Below, one piece after another: positions 1-5,756 of a DNA stretch of 8,426 nucleotides. A model generated the notes under the pieces. That model was not told the DNA's origin. It saw only the letters and a program-made list of their open reading frames with translations, and ran no database searches. The position numbers and the translations under genes are program-made. This DNA comes from Clostridium sp. UBA6758 (GTDB lineage: Bacteria > Bacillota > Clostridia > Clostridiales > Clostridiaceae). The stretch lies in NCBI GenBank assembly GCA_002453475.1, contig DKGY01000046.1, forward strand, positions 1 through 8,426. Reading direction: 5' to 3'. Within the stretch, counting starts at the first letter, position 1. Every line of letters begins with the position of its first letter.

Positions 1-76
1 TCATTACATGAAGCACTTATTTAAAATATTATATTTTGATATAACCTCTATAAATTACTAAAAAGTATTCATAGAC

Positions 77-110
77 AAAACAAAAACTAGCCTTCAATTA
101 TGAAAGCTAG
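77..110 (-). terminator. Intrinsic terminator of efp
   Basis: Just after the efp stop codon, the minus strand forms a 10-bp stem (CUAGCUUUCA with UGAAGGCUAG, one U-G wobble) around a UAAU loop, followed directly by UUUUUGUUUU. The stem lies at 87-110 and the U tract at 77-86. This is a textbook rho-independent terminator and ends the efp transcript 12 bases past the coding region. Confidence 0.93.
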
Positions 111-121
111 CTCAATATGGA

Positions 122-679
122 CTAAACTCTTTCCATATATTCTCCAGATCTAGTATCAACTCTAATTGTGTCTCCTTCATTTACAAATAGAGGAACTGGA
201 ACTACTGCTCCTGTTTCTACTGTAGCTGGTTTTAACACGTTGGTTGCAGTATTACCTTTAACTGCTGGCTCAGTGTTTGTTATTAATAATTCAACGAAGT
301 TTGGAGCTTCCACTGAGAAAGCTTCACCTTTATAGAATTTAATTATTGCAAACATATTTTCTTTTAAGAACTTTATAGCTTCTTCTACTTTATCATAGTT
401 TAAAGGAATTTGCTCGAAAGTTTCTTGATCCATGAAGTAGTATAACTCTCCATCAGAATAAAGATATTGCATTTCTTTTCTTTCTATAACTGCTTCTTGG
501 AATTTAGCAGTTGGGTTGAAAGTTGTTTCTGTAACTGCTCCAGTTATAGCATTTTTTAATTTAGTTCTAACGAAGGCAGCACCTTTACCTGGTTTAACAT
601 GTAAAAATTCTACAACAGTGTAAACTTGTCCACCATCTTCAAAAGTTGTTCCTTTTCTTAAATCTCCAGCTGATATCAT
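122..679 (-). CDS. efp: Translation elongation factor P
   Basis: EF-P is a cytoplasmic tRNA-mimicking factor that binds between the ribosomal P and E sites and relieves stalling at consecutive prolines. The 185-residue product has the normal family length and three-domain layout: a KOW-like N-terminal domain (about 1-63) and two OB-fold domains (about 65-127 and 129-184). The loop H27-V-K-P-G-K32-G carries the lysine at the domain I tip that is post-translationally modified in many bacteria; in Bacillus the corresponding residue is K32, with a 5-aminopentanol group. The ATG at 679 was chosen because GGGAGG lies 7 bases upstream. An in-frame TTG at 694 would overlap that SD and add five non-family residues. 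The stop is TAG. The gene appears monocistronic, with its own promoters and terminator, separated from metQ by a hairpin terminator. Confidence 0.97.
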   Translation of the reverse strand: MISAGDLRKGTTFEDGGQVYTVVEFLHVKPGKGAAFVRTKLKNAITGAVTETTFNPTAKFQEAVIERKEMQYLYSDGELYYFMDQETFEQIPLNYDKVEEAIKFLKENMFAIIKFYKGEAFSVEAPNFVELLITNTEPAVKGNTATNVLKPATVETGAVVPVPLFVNEGDTIRVDTRSGEYMERV

Positions 680-686
680 AATGTAA

Positions 687-692
687 CCTCCC
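687..692 (-). promoter_or_regulatory. Ribosome binding site of efp
   Basis: GGGAGG on the minus strand lies 7 bases before the ATG at 679. It decides the start, because the upstream in-frame TTG (694-692) runs into this SD and cannot be the real initiator. Confidence 0.85.
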
Positions 693-721
693 AATATATA
701 ATAGCCTTTGTTAATAAAATT

Positions 722-727
722 ATTATA
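722..727 (-). promoter_or_regulatory. Possible proximal -10 element of efp
   Basis: A perfect TATAAT on the minus strand would give a leader of about 35 bases for efp. No convincing -35 hexamer is found at 16-18 bases upstream (GTATTA or similar), so this is only a candidate in AT-rich DNA. A 14-bp palindrome (TTAAAG-CA-CTTTAA, 734-747) lies where the -35/-10 spacer would be and could be an operator, or chance. Confidence 0.3.
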
Positions 728-846
728 ACCTATTTAAAGCACTTTAATACCTTATGTAGTTATTAATAAGCATACTAAATTGTAGTAATAAAGATTAATT
801 ACTAAATTTAATAAATATAATTACTCGCATTTACATTAACAATGAT

Positions 847-875
847 ATTTTATCAAAACTATGTATTCTTTGCAA
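847..875 (-). promoter_or_regulatory. Tandem promoter 2 upstream of efp
   Basis: On the minus strand, TTGCAA (875-870), a 17-base spacer and TAAAAT (852-847) form a sigma-A-type promoter. A TG one base before the -10 adds an extended -10 element. Transcription would start near 840 and give efp a leader of about 160 bases. This is a sequence match only. Confidence 0.55.
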
Positions 876-879
876 ACAA

Positions 880-908
880 ATTATACCTTCATATTTAGAA
901 AGTTGCAA
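880..908 (-). promoter_or_regulatory. Tandem promoter 1 upstream of efp
   Basis: On the minus strand, TTGCAA (908-903), a 17-base spacer and a perfect TATAAT (885-880) form a sigma-A-type promoter. It lies 33 bases upstream of a second promoter with the same -35 hexamer. It sits downstream of the metQ terminator, so efp should be transcribed independently of the methionine operon. Confidence 0.6.
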
Positions 909-980
909 TAAAAATTTAAATATATTATTAAAAATACATATTATATCCATATATTCATATGTAATATATACACTTTTTCT

Positions 981-1020
981 TTTAAAAATACATCCTAAAT
1001 ATAATATTAAGGATGTATTT
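981..1020 (-). terminator. Terminator of the metNIQ operon
   Basis: About 30 bases past the metQ stop, the minus strand has an 11-bp perfect inverted repeat (arms 1020-1010 and 996-986, for example AAAUACAUCC with GGAUGUAUUU). The loop is 13 bases and the run of U's (UAUUUUU) overlaps the end of the stem. The AU-rich stem and short U tract make it weaker than the efp terminator, so some readthrough towards efp is possible. Confidence 0.7.
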
Positions 1021-1049
1021 AATACTTTTATTTAGCATATTTTTTAGAT

Positions 1050-1877
1050 TTAAAATGCAGGTACAATAGCTCCTTTATAATTATCCTCGATGTATTTTTT
1101 TACTTCTTCAGAGGTTGCTGCCTTTGTTAAAGCTTTTATTTTATCATTTTCCTTATCTTCAGTCCTAACAGCAATGATATTAGCATATGGGCTATCTCCA
1201 CCTTCTATTACTAATGCATCCTTTAAAGGATTAAGTCCTCCCTCCAATGCGTAGTTAGTATTTATTACTGCTAACTCTACATCTTGTAAAACTCTTGGTA
1301 ACTGTTCAGCATCTAACTCTGTTATCTTAACATTTTTAGGATTCGATGTAATATCTTTTGAAGTTACTAAATCTCCCTCTGGAATTTCAATTACTCCATT
1401 TTTAGCTAAAAGTTTTAAAGCTCTTGCTCCATTAGATGGATCATTAGGAATTGCTATTTCTGCACCTTCTTTAATAGCTGATATATCATCTATTTTTTCT
1501 GAATATAATCCCATTGGTTCAAGATGTACCTTTGTTGTATAAGAAAGATCATAAGATTTTTCCTTTACTGTTGCTTCTAAGAAAGGTACATGCTGGAAAT
1601 AATTTGCATCTATCTCACCTTCAGCAAGGGCAGTGTTAGGCAGCACATAATCTGAAAACTCCACTATCTCTACTTTATATCCTTCTTTCTCAAGCAAAGG
1701 TTTTATAGCATTTTCTACTATAGCTTTATGAGGCTCTGGAGATACCCCTATAGCAATAACCTTATCTTCACCATTAGCTCTTGAGCTTTCCTTTCCCTTA
1801 GAACCACATCCTACTAAAGTTACTCCTAAAGCCAATATTAACGTTAAACTTAATAATTTCTTTACTGATTTTTTCAT
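1050..1877 (-). CDS. metQ: Methionine ABC transporter substrate-binding lipoprotein MetQ
   Basis: This is the extracellular, membrane-anchored receptor of the MetNIQ importer, which delivers methionine to the MetI permease. The 275-residue product has a lipoprotein signal peptide: basic MKKSVKK, a hydrophobic stretch, and the lipobox L-V-G-C with the lipidated cysteine at residue 24. The rest matches the NLPA/MetQ family in length and in typical segments such as G-V-S-P-E-P-H near the mature N-terminus, A-N-Y-F-Q-H, and A-I-P-N-D-P-S-N-G-A-R-A-L. The ATG at 1877 has AGGAGG 9 bases upstream; an in-frame TTG at 1895 overlaps that SD and is rejected. The gene is last in the operon, 48 bases after metI. 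Methionine specificity is inferred from the family plus the SAM riboswitch that controls the operon. Confidence 0.94.
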   Translation of the reverse strand: MKKSVKKLLSLTLILALGVTLVGCGSKGKESSRANGEDKVIAIGVSPEPHKAIVENAIKPLLEKEGYKVEIVEFSDYVLPNTALAEGEIDANYFQHVPFLEATVKEKSYDLSYTTKVHLEPMGLYSEKIDDISAIKEGAEIAIPNDPSNGARALKLLAKNGVIEIPEGDLVTSKDITSNPKNVKITELDAEQLPRVLQDVELAVINTNYALEGGLNPLKDALVIEGGDSPYANIIAVRTEDKENDKIKALTKAATSEEVKKYIEDNYKGAIVPAF

Positions 1878-1886
1878 GTATATATT

Positions 1887-1892
1887 CCTCCT
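1887..1892 (-). promoter_or_regulatory. Ribosome binding site of metQ
   Basis: AGGAGG lies 9 bases before the ATG at 1877. It fixes that ATG as the start over the in-frame TTG at 1895, which is immediately 5' of the SD. Confidence 0.85.
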
Positions 1893-1925
1893 CAAATAAA
1901 TTTCTTAAAACTAAAATTTTAAATA

Positions 1926-2576
1926 CTAGCTTAGCTTCTTATATAAATAGTTTCCTAAGCTTTGAATTAGTTGAACAAATAAAATTAAAACCACCACTGT
2001 AAATATCATAATAGGTGTATTAAATCTATTATATCCATAGGTTATAGCTGCTGCTCCAAGGCCACCACCACCAATAGACCCAGCCATGGCAGAATAGCCT
2101 ATAATGCTTATAATAGTTAAAGTAAGCCCTGAAGCAATAGATGGTAAGGCTTCCTTTATCATTACTTTAAATATTATTTGAGTCTTAGTAGCTCCTAAAG
2201 ATTGAGCTGCTTCTATAACTCCTTTATCTACTTCTTTTAAAGAAGTTTCAATAATTCTTGCTACAAAAGGTGCTGCTGCTATAGTCAAAGGTACTATGGC
2301 TGCTGAGGTTCCTATGGATTTTCCTACAATAGCTCTAGTAACAGGAACGACTACCACCATCAAGATTACAAAAGGTAAACTTCTTAAAATATTTATAACC
2401 ACATCTAATATTTTATATATATATTTATTTTCCATTGGGCCTTCTTTGGCTGTTAATATTAAAGCTATGGCTAAAACCATACCAATAACTACTGCGAAAA
2501 GTGTAGATACCACTACCATTATTAAAGTTTCTATTAGTGCATTACTCAGGATCTGTATAATTGATTCAACTGTCAT
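1926..2576 (-). CDS. metI: Methionine ABC transporter permease MetI
   Basis: MetI is the membrane-spanning subunit of the methionine importer and dimerises to form the channel energised by MetN. The 216-residue product has the normal MetI length and about five hydrophobic segments (about 13-42, 56-80, 88-110, 147-170 and 187-208). The cytoplasmic EAA loop that contacts the ATPase is clear: E122-A-A-Q-S-L-G128, followed by L-P at 144-145. The C-terminal half has the family's glycine-rich S-I-G-G-G-G-L-G. The start at 2576 lies two bases after the metN stop and is served by GGGAGG 10 bases upstream, inside the end of metN. An ATG at 2594 is in frame but directly precedes that SD and has none of its own. 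Translation is probably coupled to metN. Confidence 0.95.
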   Translation of the reverse strand: MTVESIIQILSNALIETLIMVVVSTLFAVVIGMVLAIALILTAKEGPMENKYIYKILDVVINILRSLPFVILMVVVVPVTRAIVGKSIGTSAAIVPLTIAAAPFVARIIETSLKEVDKGVIEAAQSLGATKTQIIFKVMIKEALPSIASGLTLTIISIIGYSAMAGSIGGGGLGAAAITYGYNRFNTPIMIFTVVVLILFVQLIQSLGNYLYKKLS

Positions 2577-2578
2577 TA

Positions 2579-3538
2579 CTATAGCACCTCCCATTGGAAT
2601 TTATTCTTTTCTAAGTAACTAGTAACAATTTCCTTCAACTGTTCATCAACTCTTATAACTAATGATCCCAATACATTTTCTCTAAATCTTTCTAGCTTTC
2701 CCCACACAATAGAAAAATTCACATTCAAATCTCTAGCCATGTTAGTTATAAATGAATTTTCACTTTTATTTGCCGGAAAATATATCTTAATATTAACTCC
2801 ATTTTGAAATAAAACTTCCTCTTCTTCTCCTAAAAACTTTCTTAGAGAATATCCCGGTCTTAAGAATAGTTCATCTACATTTCCTTCTGCTTTAACTTCT
2901 CCACCTTCTACAAGCACTATGCGCTCACATATTGACTTTACTACTTCCATTTGATGCGTAACCATTACGATGGTAATACCCATTTCTTTATTAATTGTAG
3001 ATAATAATTCTAATATGTCCTTTGTAGTTTTAGGATCGAGTGCTGAGGTTGCTTCATCACAAAGTAAAATTTTTGGTTCTAAAGCTAAAGCCCTTGCAAT
3101 TGCTACTCTTTGCTTTTCTCCGCCACTTAACTCCTTAGGCATAGACTTTATCTTGTGAGCTAGTCCAACAATTTTCAACAATTCTTCTACCTTTTTTTCT
3201 ATATGATTTTTGTCATATCCCCATAGCTGTAATGGTAATGCTACATTATTGTATACATTAGATCTTTTTAGCAAGTTAAAGTTTTGAAATATCATTCCTA
3301 CATTTTTTCTAAACTCTCTAATTTCTCTTTCTGTCATAGATGAAATTTCTTTTCCCATAACTTTTAAACTGCCTTCATCATAACCTTCTAATCCATTTAT
3401 ACATCTTAACATAGTTGATTTTCCAGCTCCACTATGGCCTATAATTCCATATACTTGTCCCTCTTCTATGGTAAATGATACATCCTTTAGAACCTTTAAA
3501 TTATCAAAGCTTTTATTTATATGTGATACCTCTATCAT
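2579..3538 (-). CDS. metN: Methionine ABC transporter ATP-binding protein MetN
   Basis: MetN is the cytoplasmic ATPase that powers methionine uptake. All ABC motifs are intact in the 319-residue product: Walker A G34-H-S-G-A-G-K-S-T42, Q-loop Q85, signature L137-S-G-G-E-K-Q143, Walker B I157-L-L-C-D-E162, D-loop S-A-L-D at 165-168, and switch histidine H195. Residues from about 245 to the end form the NIL domain, which in known MetN proteins binds methionine and inhibits transport when internal methionine is high (trans-inhibition). The start ATG at 3538 is preceded by AAAGGA about 12 bases away and by GGTG about 7 bases away, a weaker site than in metI or metQ. It is the first gene after the SAM riboswitch leader, so both SAM at the RNA level and probably methionine at the protein level limit import. 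Confidence 0.96.
   Translation of the reverse strand: MIEVSHINKSFDNLKVLKDVSFTIEEGQVYGIIGHSGAGKSTMLRCINGLEGYDEGSLKVMGKEISSMTEREIREFRKNVGMIFQNFNLLKRSNVYNNVALPLQLWGYDKNHIEKKVEELLKIVGLAHKIKSMPKELSGGEKQRVAIARALALEPKILLCDEATSALDPKTTKDILELLSTINKEMGITIVMVTHQMEVVKSICERIVLVEGGEVKAEGNVDELFLRPGYSLRKFLGEEEEVLFQNGVNIKIYFPANKSENSFITNMARDLNVNFSIVWGKLERFRENVLGSLVIRVDEQLKEIVTSYLEKNKFQWEVL
2587..2592 (-). promoter_or_regulatory. Ribosome binding site of metI inside metN
   Basis: GGGAGG lies 10 bases before the ATG at 2576 and within the last codons of metN. It supports translational coupling and excludes the ATG at 2594 as the start. Confidence 0.8.
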
Positions 3539-3603
3539 TTTCTAGCACCGTCCTTTACTGTAGCTATCCTATCTGTTTTAAATCTAGATTTAATTATTCA
3601 GGC

Positions 3604-3638
3604 AAAAATAAAAGCACTAGAGAATAAATCTCTAGTGC
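3604..3638 (-). terminator. Riboswitch-controlled intrinsic terminator of metNIQ leader
   Basis: On the minus strand a perfect 10-bp stem (GCACUAGAGA with UCUCUAGUGC; arms 3638-3629 and 3623-3614) with a 5-base loop is followed at once by UUUUAUUUUU. It lies about 30 bases past the 3' end of the SAM-I aptamer and before metN, the expected position of an S-box expression platform. It should form when SAM is bound. Confidence 0.93.
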
Positions 3639-3669
3639 ATAAAAATTCATGCATGCCAATTCATTCTCT
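3619..3669 (-). promoter_or_regulatory. Predicted antiterminator of the SAM-I riboswitch
   Basis: The RNA segment AGAGAAUGAAU (3669-3659) can pair over 11 bp, with one G-U wobble, with AUUUAUUCUCU (3629-3619), which covers the terminator loop and the start of its 3' arm. The upstream segment overlaps the 3' strand of aptamer helix P1 (3673-3667) by three bases. A small inner helix UGCAU/AUGCA (loop of 8) can stack inside. The structure is therefore mutually exclusive with the terminator and partly with P1. This is my pairing, done by eye, without energy calculation. Confidence 0.65.
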
Positions 3670-3794
3670 TATCTTTCAGCTCAATAAGCTGCAGGATTTA
3701 GCACCATGACATACATATAAAGATATATGATTCAGTATATATACACAGGTTGCTGGGTTTCAAAGGGCCAGTCCCTCCACCGCTCGTGATAAGA
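3667..3794 (-). ncRNA. SAM-I (S-box) riboswitch aptamer
   Basis: The minus strand reads through the S-box core in order: CUUAUCACGAG, then GGUGGAGGGACUGGCCC, then UGAAACCCAGCAACC, then GGUGCUAAAUCC, then a P4 hairpin (AGCU-UAUUG-AGCU) and GAAAGAUAAGA. Helix P1 pairs 3794-3788 with 3673-3667 over seven bases. Helix P3 runs from ACC (3750-3748) to GGU (3705-3703), an AU-rich arm of about 48 bases. The family binds S-adenosylmethionine and, when bound, stabilises P1 and frees the terminator downstream. The location directly before a methionine importer fits exactly. Confidence 0.97.
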
Positions 3795-3820
3795 CAATAT
3801 TTACTTTTACCTTGCCACTA

Positions 3821-3849
3821 ATTATACATAACAATAATTAAATAGTCAA
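3821..3849 (-). promoter_or_regulatory. Sigma-A promoter of the metNIQ operon
   Basis: The minus strand has TTGACT (3849-3844), a 17-base spacer and a perfect TATAAT (3826-3821). The predicted start near 3815 is about 20 bases before helix P1 of the SAM riboswitch and gives a leader of about 275 bases to metN. Confidence 0.9.
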
Positions 3850-4171
3850 CATGAAAATACCAAAATTTTTAGATTTTTTTTAATATAATTATTTTATTTT
3901 TACTATTTTTATTTGTATTATTAACTTTACTTTTTATAATGATTAAAATAACTATTAATTAATATATTAATCTTTTACTTTTCATCCTATCTTCAATACT
4001 ACTATTTATATAGCAAATCCTTTGAAAGCCGCATGGATGAAACAACTAGTTAAATAGTTTCCTATTTAACTAGTTTTCTATATAGATATATAACTATGTA
4101 ACTATTTTTATAGACAAATTCTCCATATATAATATAATTTTATTTTCTTCACTGGAGACCTTAGTATTTTA
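3850..4171. other. AT-rich intergenic region between the pilus and methionine operons
   Basis: No credible coding region is seen on either strand in these 322 bases. The right part (4044-4075) holds a perfect inverted repeat. An 8-bp inverted repeat, TTTCATCC at 3980-3987 and GGATGAAA at 4035-4042, encloses a less AT-rich patch (about 4015-4040). A 9-bp direct repeat, CTTAGTATT, occurs at 4160-4168 and 4178-4186, the second copy being in the end of the upstream gene. The rest is nearly pure A and T with nothing I can identify. Confidence 0.6.
4039..4078 (-). terminator. Perfect 14-bp hairpin, likely end of the pilus operon
   Basis: Arms 4075-4062 and 4057-4044 are perfectly complementary (AACTAGTTAAATAG with CTATTTAACTAGTT). 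On the minus strand the loop is the stable tetraloop GAAA. It lies about 97 bases past the stop of the last pilus gene, so it most simply terminates or protects that transcript. The U tract is poor on the minus strand (GUUGUUUC) and slightly better on the plus strand (GUUUUCUAU), so it could act in the other direction or only as a 3'-end stabiliser. Confidence 0.55.
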
Positions 4172-4564
4172 TTAAATCTTAGTATTAAATATAAGAGTAA
4201 ATGTACACGTCTCTTCTTCCACCACAAAGGAGTTAATTTCTTTTATTTCACCCATTTCACCTAAATCACTAAGTAAATTTTTAAAAGTTGTAAAATCACC
4301 CTCACATTGGATAGTTACTTCACCCCAAGAGTCGTAAATAACAATGTTATTTAAAGAAATATCATTATAGCTTCTTAATCTATTCAAAAATTCTCCTAGT
4401 TTAAACTCTTCCTTATTCTTTGTTTGTTCATGGTTACTCTTTACTAAATCTCTATGCTCTTTAGCATTATCTAAATTTATTTGTGTTATACCATAAACAA
4501 TTAAAAGTATTATAGTTGCTATAACTACTGCACTATTAATTAATTTATATTTTCTAGTATCCAT
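4172..4564 (-). CDS. PilO-like type IV pilus inner-membrane protein
   Basis: This 130-residue protein has a short cytoplasmic N-terminus, one transmembrane helix (about 8-27), a charged helical stretch (about 30-65) likely to form a coiled coil, and a C-terminal alternating strand/helix region (about 68-128) consistent with the ferredoxin-like fold of PilO/GspM proteins. PilO pairs with PilN in the membrane and links the cytoplasmic assembly machinery to the growing pilus. The assignment rests mainly on topology and on position, directly after PilM-like and PilN-like genes. It is much shorter than the roughly 200 residues usual for PilO, mainly through a shorter coil. ATG at 4564 has AAGGTG 7 bases upstream and overlaps the PilN-like gene by 11 bases. 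It is the last gene of the operon here. Confidence 0.7.
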   Translation of the reverse strand: MDTRKYKLINSAVVIATIILLIVYGITQINLDNAKEHRDLVKSNHEQTKNKEEFKLGEFLNRLRSYNDISLNNIVIYDSWGEVTIQCEGDFTTFKNLLSDLGEMGEIKEINSFVVEEETCTFTLIFNTKI

Positions 4565-4997
4565 TAATCTTCACCTTAGCTCTAAAATATAGCTCTTCCT
4601 TCTCTTGAAGAATAGATGAAACTTCAACTATTGAAAACTTTTCTTCTAAAATTTTGATACACATTGAATAGTCTTCCTTATCCTTAATCTTTATATTAAG
4701 TGTTATATTGTTTCCATCTATATTCATAGTAATTATTTCAAGATCTTCCTTTGAAATTATTTCATAAATATAGTTATACATAAAGGCTGTAATGTTCTTC
4801 TTATTCCTATTTAAATCTATATTTTTATTATATTGCACTTTATCTGTAATATTTAATCCCTTATAGTAGTTTCCCACTATCCCCATTGAAATTATAATAA
4901 AAAATATAAAGAAGTATATCAAAGTCCTTATTATATTTTTCTTATTGATGCATCTTAAATTCCTTATATACCATTGAGGATAATATCCCTCTTTCAT
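4554..4997 (-). CDS. PilN-like type IV pilus inner-membrane protein
   Basis: The 147-residue product has a basic N-terminal tail of about 20 residues, one transmembrane helix (about 22-43), a short linker, and an extracytoplasmic strand-helix-strand domain (about 87-146) with the pattern usual for PilN: a strand in M-N-I-D-G-N-N-I-T-L, a helix around 107-120, then V-S-S-I-L and F-R-A-K-V-K-I strands. In known systems the PilN tail binds PilM through an N-L-x-P-type motif. That motif is not clear here (Y-Y-P-Q-W-Y and R-N-L-R are the nearest), which matches the divergence of the PilM-like partner upstream. ATG at 4997 follows GGAGG by 6 bases; the gene starts 22 bases after the PilM-like stop. 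Assignment is by topology, fold pattern and order, not by strong motif identity. Confidence 0.72.
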   Translation of the reverse strand: MKEGYYPQWYIRNLRCINKKNIIRTLIYFFIFFIIISMGIVGNYYKGLNITDKVQYNKNIDLNRNKKNITAFMYNYIYEIISKEDLEIITMNIDGNNITLNIKIKDKEDYSMCIKILEEKFSIVEVSSILQEKEELYFRAKVKINGY

Positions 4998-5019
4998 TCT
5001 CTTCCTCCACTTTCATTAA

Positions 5020-5745
5020 TTAAAAATTAACAGAAAAACTTCTTTTCATCTCATATGAATTAGCAATCTTAACCTTTTCCTTTTTCTCATCCGTAATAAT
5101 ATAAATTCCCTTATTATTTTCTTCTTCTCCACTACTTTCTCTCAAAAACTCTAGGATTTCTATATTAAAATTTTCTTTACTGCCATTTATAACTCTACTT
5201 TTTCCTATAATTCCATTTTCCACATTAATGATATAAACATACTTATTTCTATATATTATTAAAGTGAATTTTCCATTTTTTATTTTTTTCTTATACTTAT
5301 TTGTATATAGTTGTTGTATAGGCATTACAGAGTTAATATTTGATCCTAAAAATAGTTCTTTATTCATCAAAAGTGAATCCTTCATATTTATGCAGTATAT
5401 AGCTATCTCTAGTTTTCCTTTTGTTACATCAATAATTTCATAGTTGAAAATTATATTTTCTATATCATAGAAAATTTTTATTACTTGATTTTTAACAATT
5501 AAATCTAATTTACTTTTATTTACTTTAGGAACAAAAATATTATGTACAAATATCTCTTCTCCTTCTAAAATTATGTCTAAATTAGCCTTCCTTAAACTTT
5601 CCTCAATTTCAACACCATTATCTTTATAATTTTTCTTACTGTAATAAGTACAGTAAAAATTTTTATCCTTTTTCAAATCTTTAATCTTTTCTTTTACAAA
5701 TTTTATTTCTTCATCACTGATTTCAATTGTACAACCCTTCTTCAT
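5020..5745 (-). CDS. Degenerate PilM/GspL-like pilus assembly protein
   Basis: This 241-residue soluble protein has no signal or membrane segment. PilM and the cytoplasmic part of GspL are actin-fold proteins that connect PilN to the assembly ATPase. Several pieces follow that plan: an N-terminal strand T6-I-E-I-S-D-E-E-I-K-F-V17 like the PilM opening I-D-I-G-x-x-x-I-K-x-V; a central segment (about 65-124) with V-P-K near 72-74, a helix, then N-Y-E-I-I-D and I-A-I-Y-C-I-N-M-K-D; and T161-L-I-I-Y to R184-V-I-N-G like the second subdomain. The glycines of both phosphate loops are missing and the protein is about 100 residues shorter than usual PilM, so ATP binding is unlikely. ATG at 5745 is preceded by AAGGGG. 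The gene lies 11 bases after the GspK/PilX-like gene and directly before PilN-like and PilO-like genes, which supports the call most. Confidence 0.65.
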   Translation of the reverse strand: MKKGCTIEISDEEIKFVKEKIKDLKKDKNFYCTYYSKKNYKDNGVEIEESLRKANLDIILEGEEIFVHNIFVPKVNKSKLDLIVKNQVIKIFYDIENIIFNYEIIDVTKGKLEIAIYCINMKDSLLMNKELFLGSNINSVMPIQQLYTNKYKKKIKNGKFTLIIYRNKYVYIINVENGIIGKSRVINGSKENFNIEILEFLRESSGEEENNKGIYIITDEKKEKVKIANSYEMKRSFSVNF

Positions 5746-5756
5746 AACTACCCCTT

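Noticed and set aside
680..694. Upstream in-frame TTG start for efp
   Set aside because: The TTG overlaps the GGGAGG ribosome binding site of the ATG at 679, and the added residues are simply the translated SD. The metQ TTG at 1895 is rejected for the same reason.
2577..2594. Upstream in-frame ATG start for metI overlapping metN
   Set aside because: There is no SD before it, while GGGAGG directly after it is correctly placed for the ATG at 2576.
2296..2622. Plus-strand open frame of 108 codons
   Set aside because: It lies antisense to metI and the end of metN, has a low-complexity Thr/Ile-rich translation that mirrors the membrane protein on the other strand, and has no family resemblance.
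2970..3158. Plus-strand open frame of 62 codons
   Set aside because: It is antisense to the most conserved part of metN (signature and Walker B), with no protein family features.
4015..4043. Less AT-rich patch considered as a c-di-GMP riboswitch remnant, since such switches control clostridial pili
   Set aside because: The conserved core sequences of c-di-GMP-I or -II aptamers are absent, and it lies downstream of the pilus genes rather than before them.
4110..4160. TCTCCA/TGGAGA inverted repeat just past the last pilus gene as a terminator
   Set aside because: It has only six pairs around a 27-base loop with no U tract; the perfect hairpin at 4044-4075 is a much better candidate.
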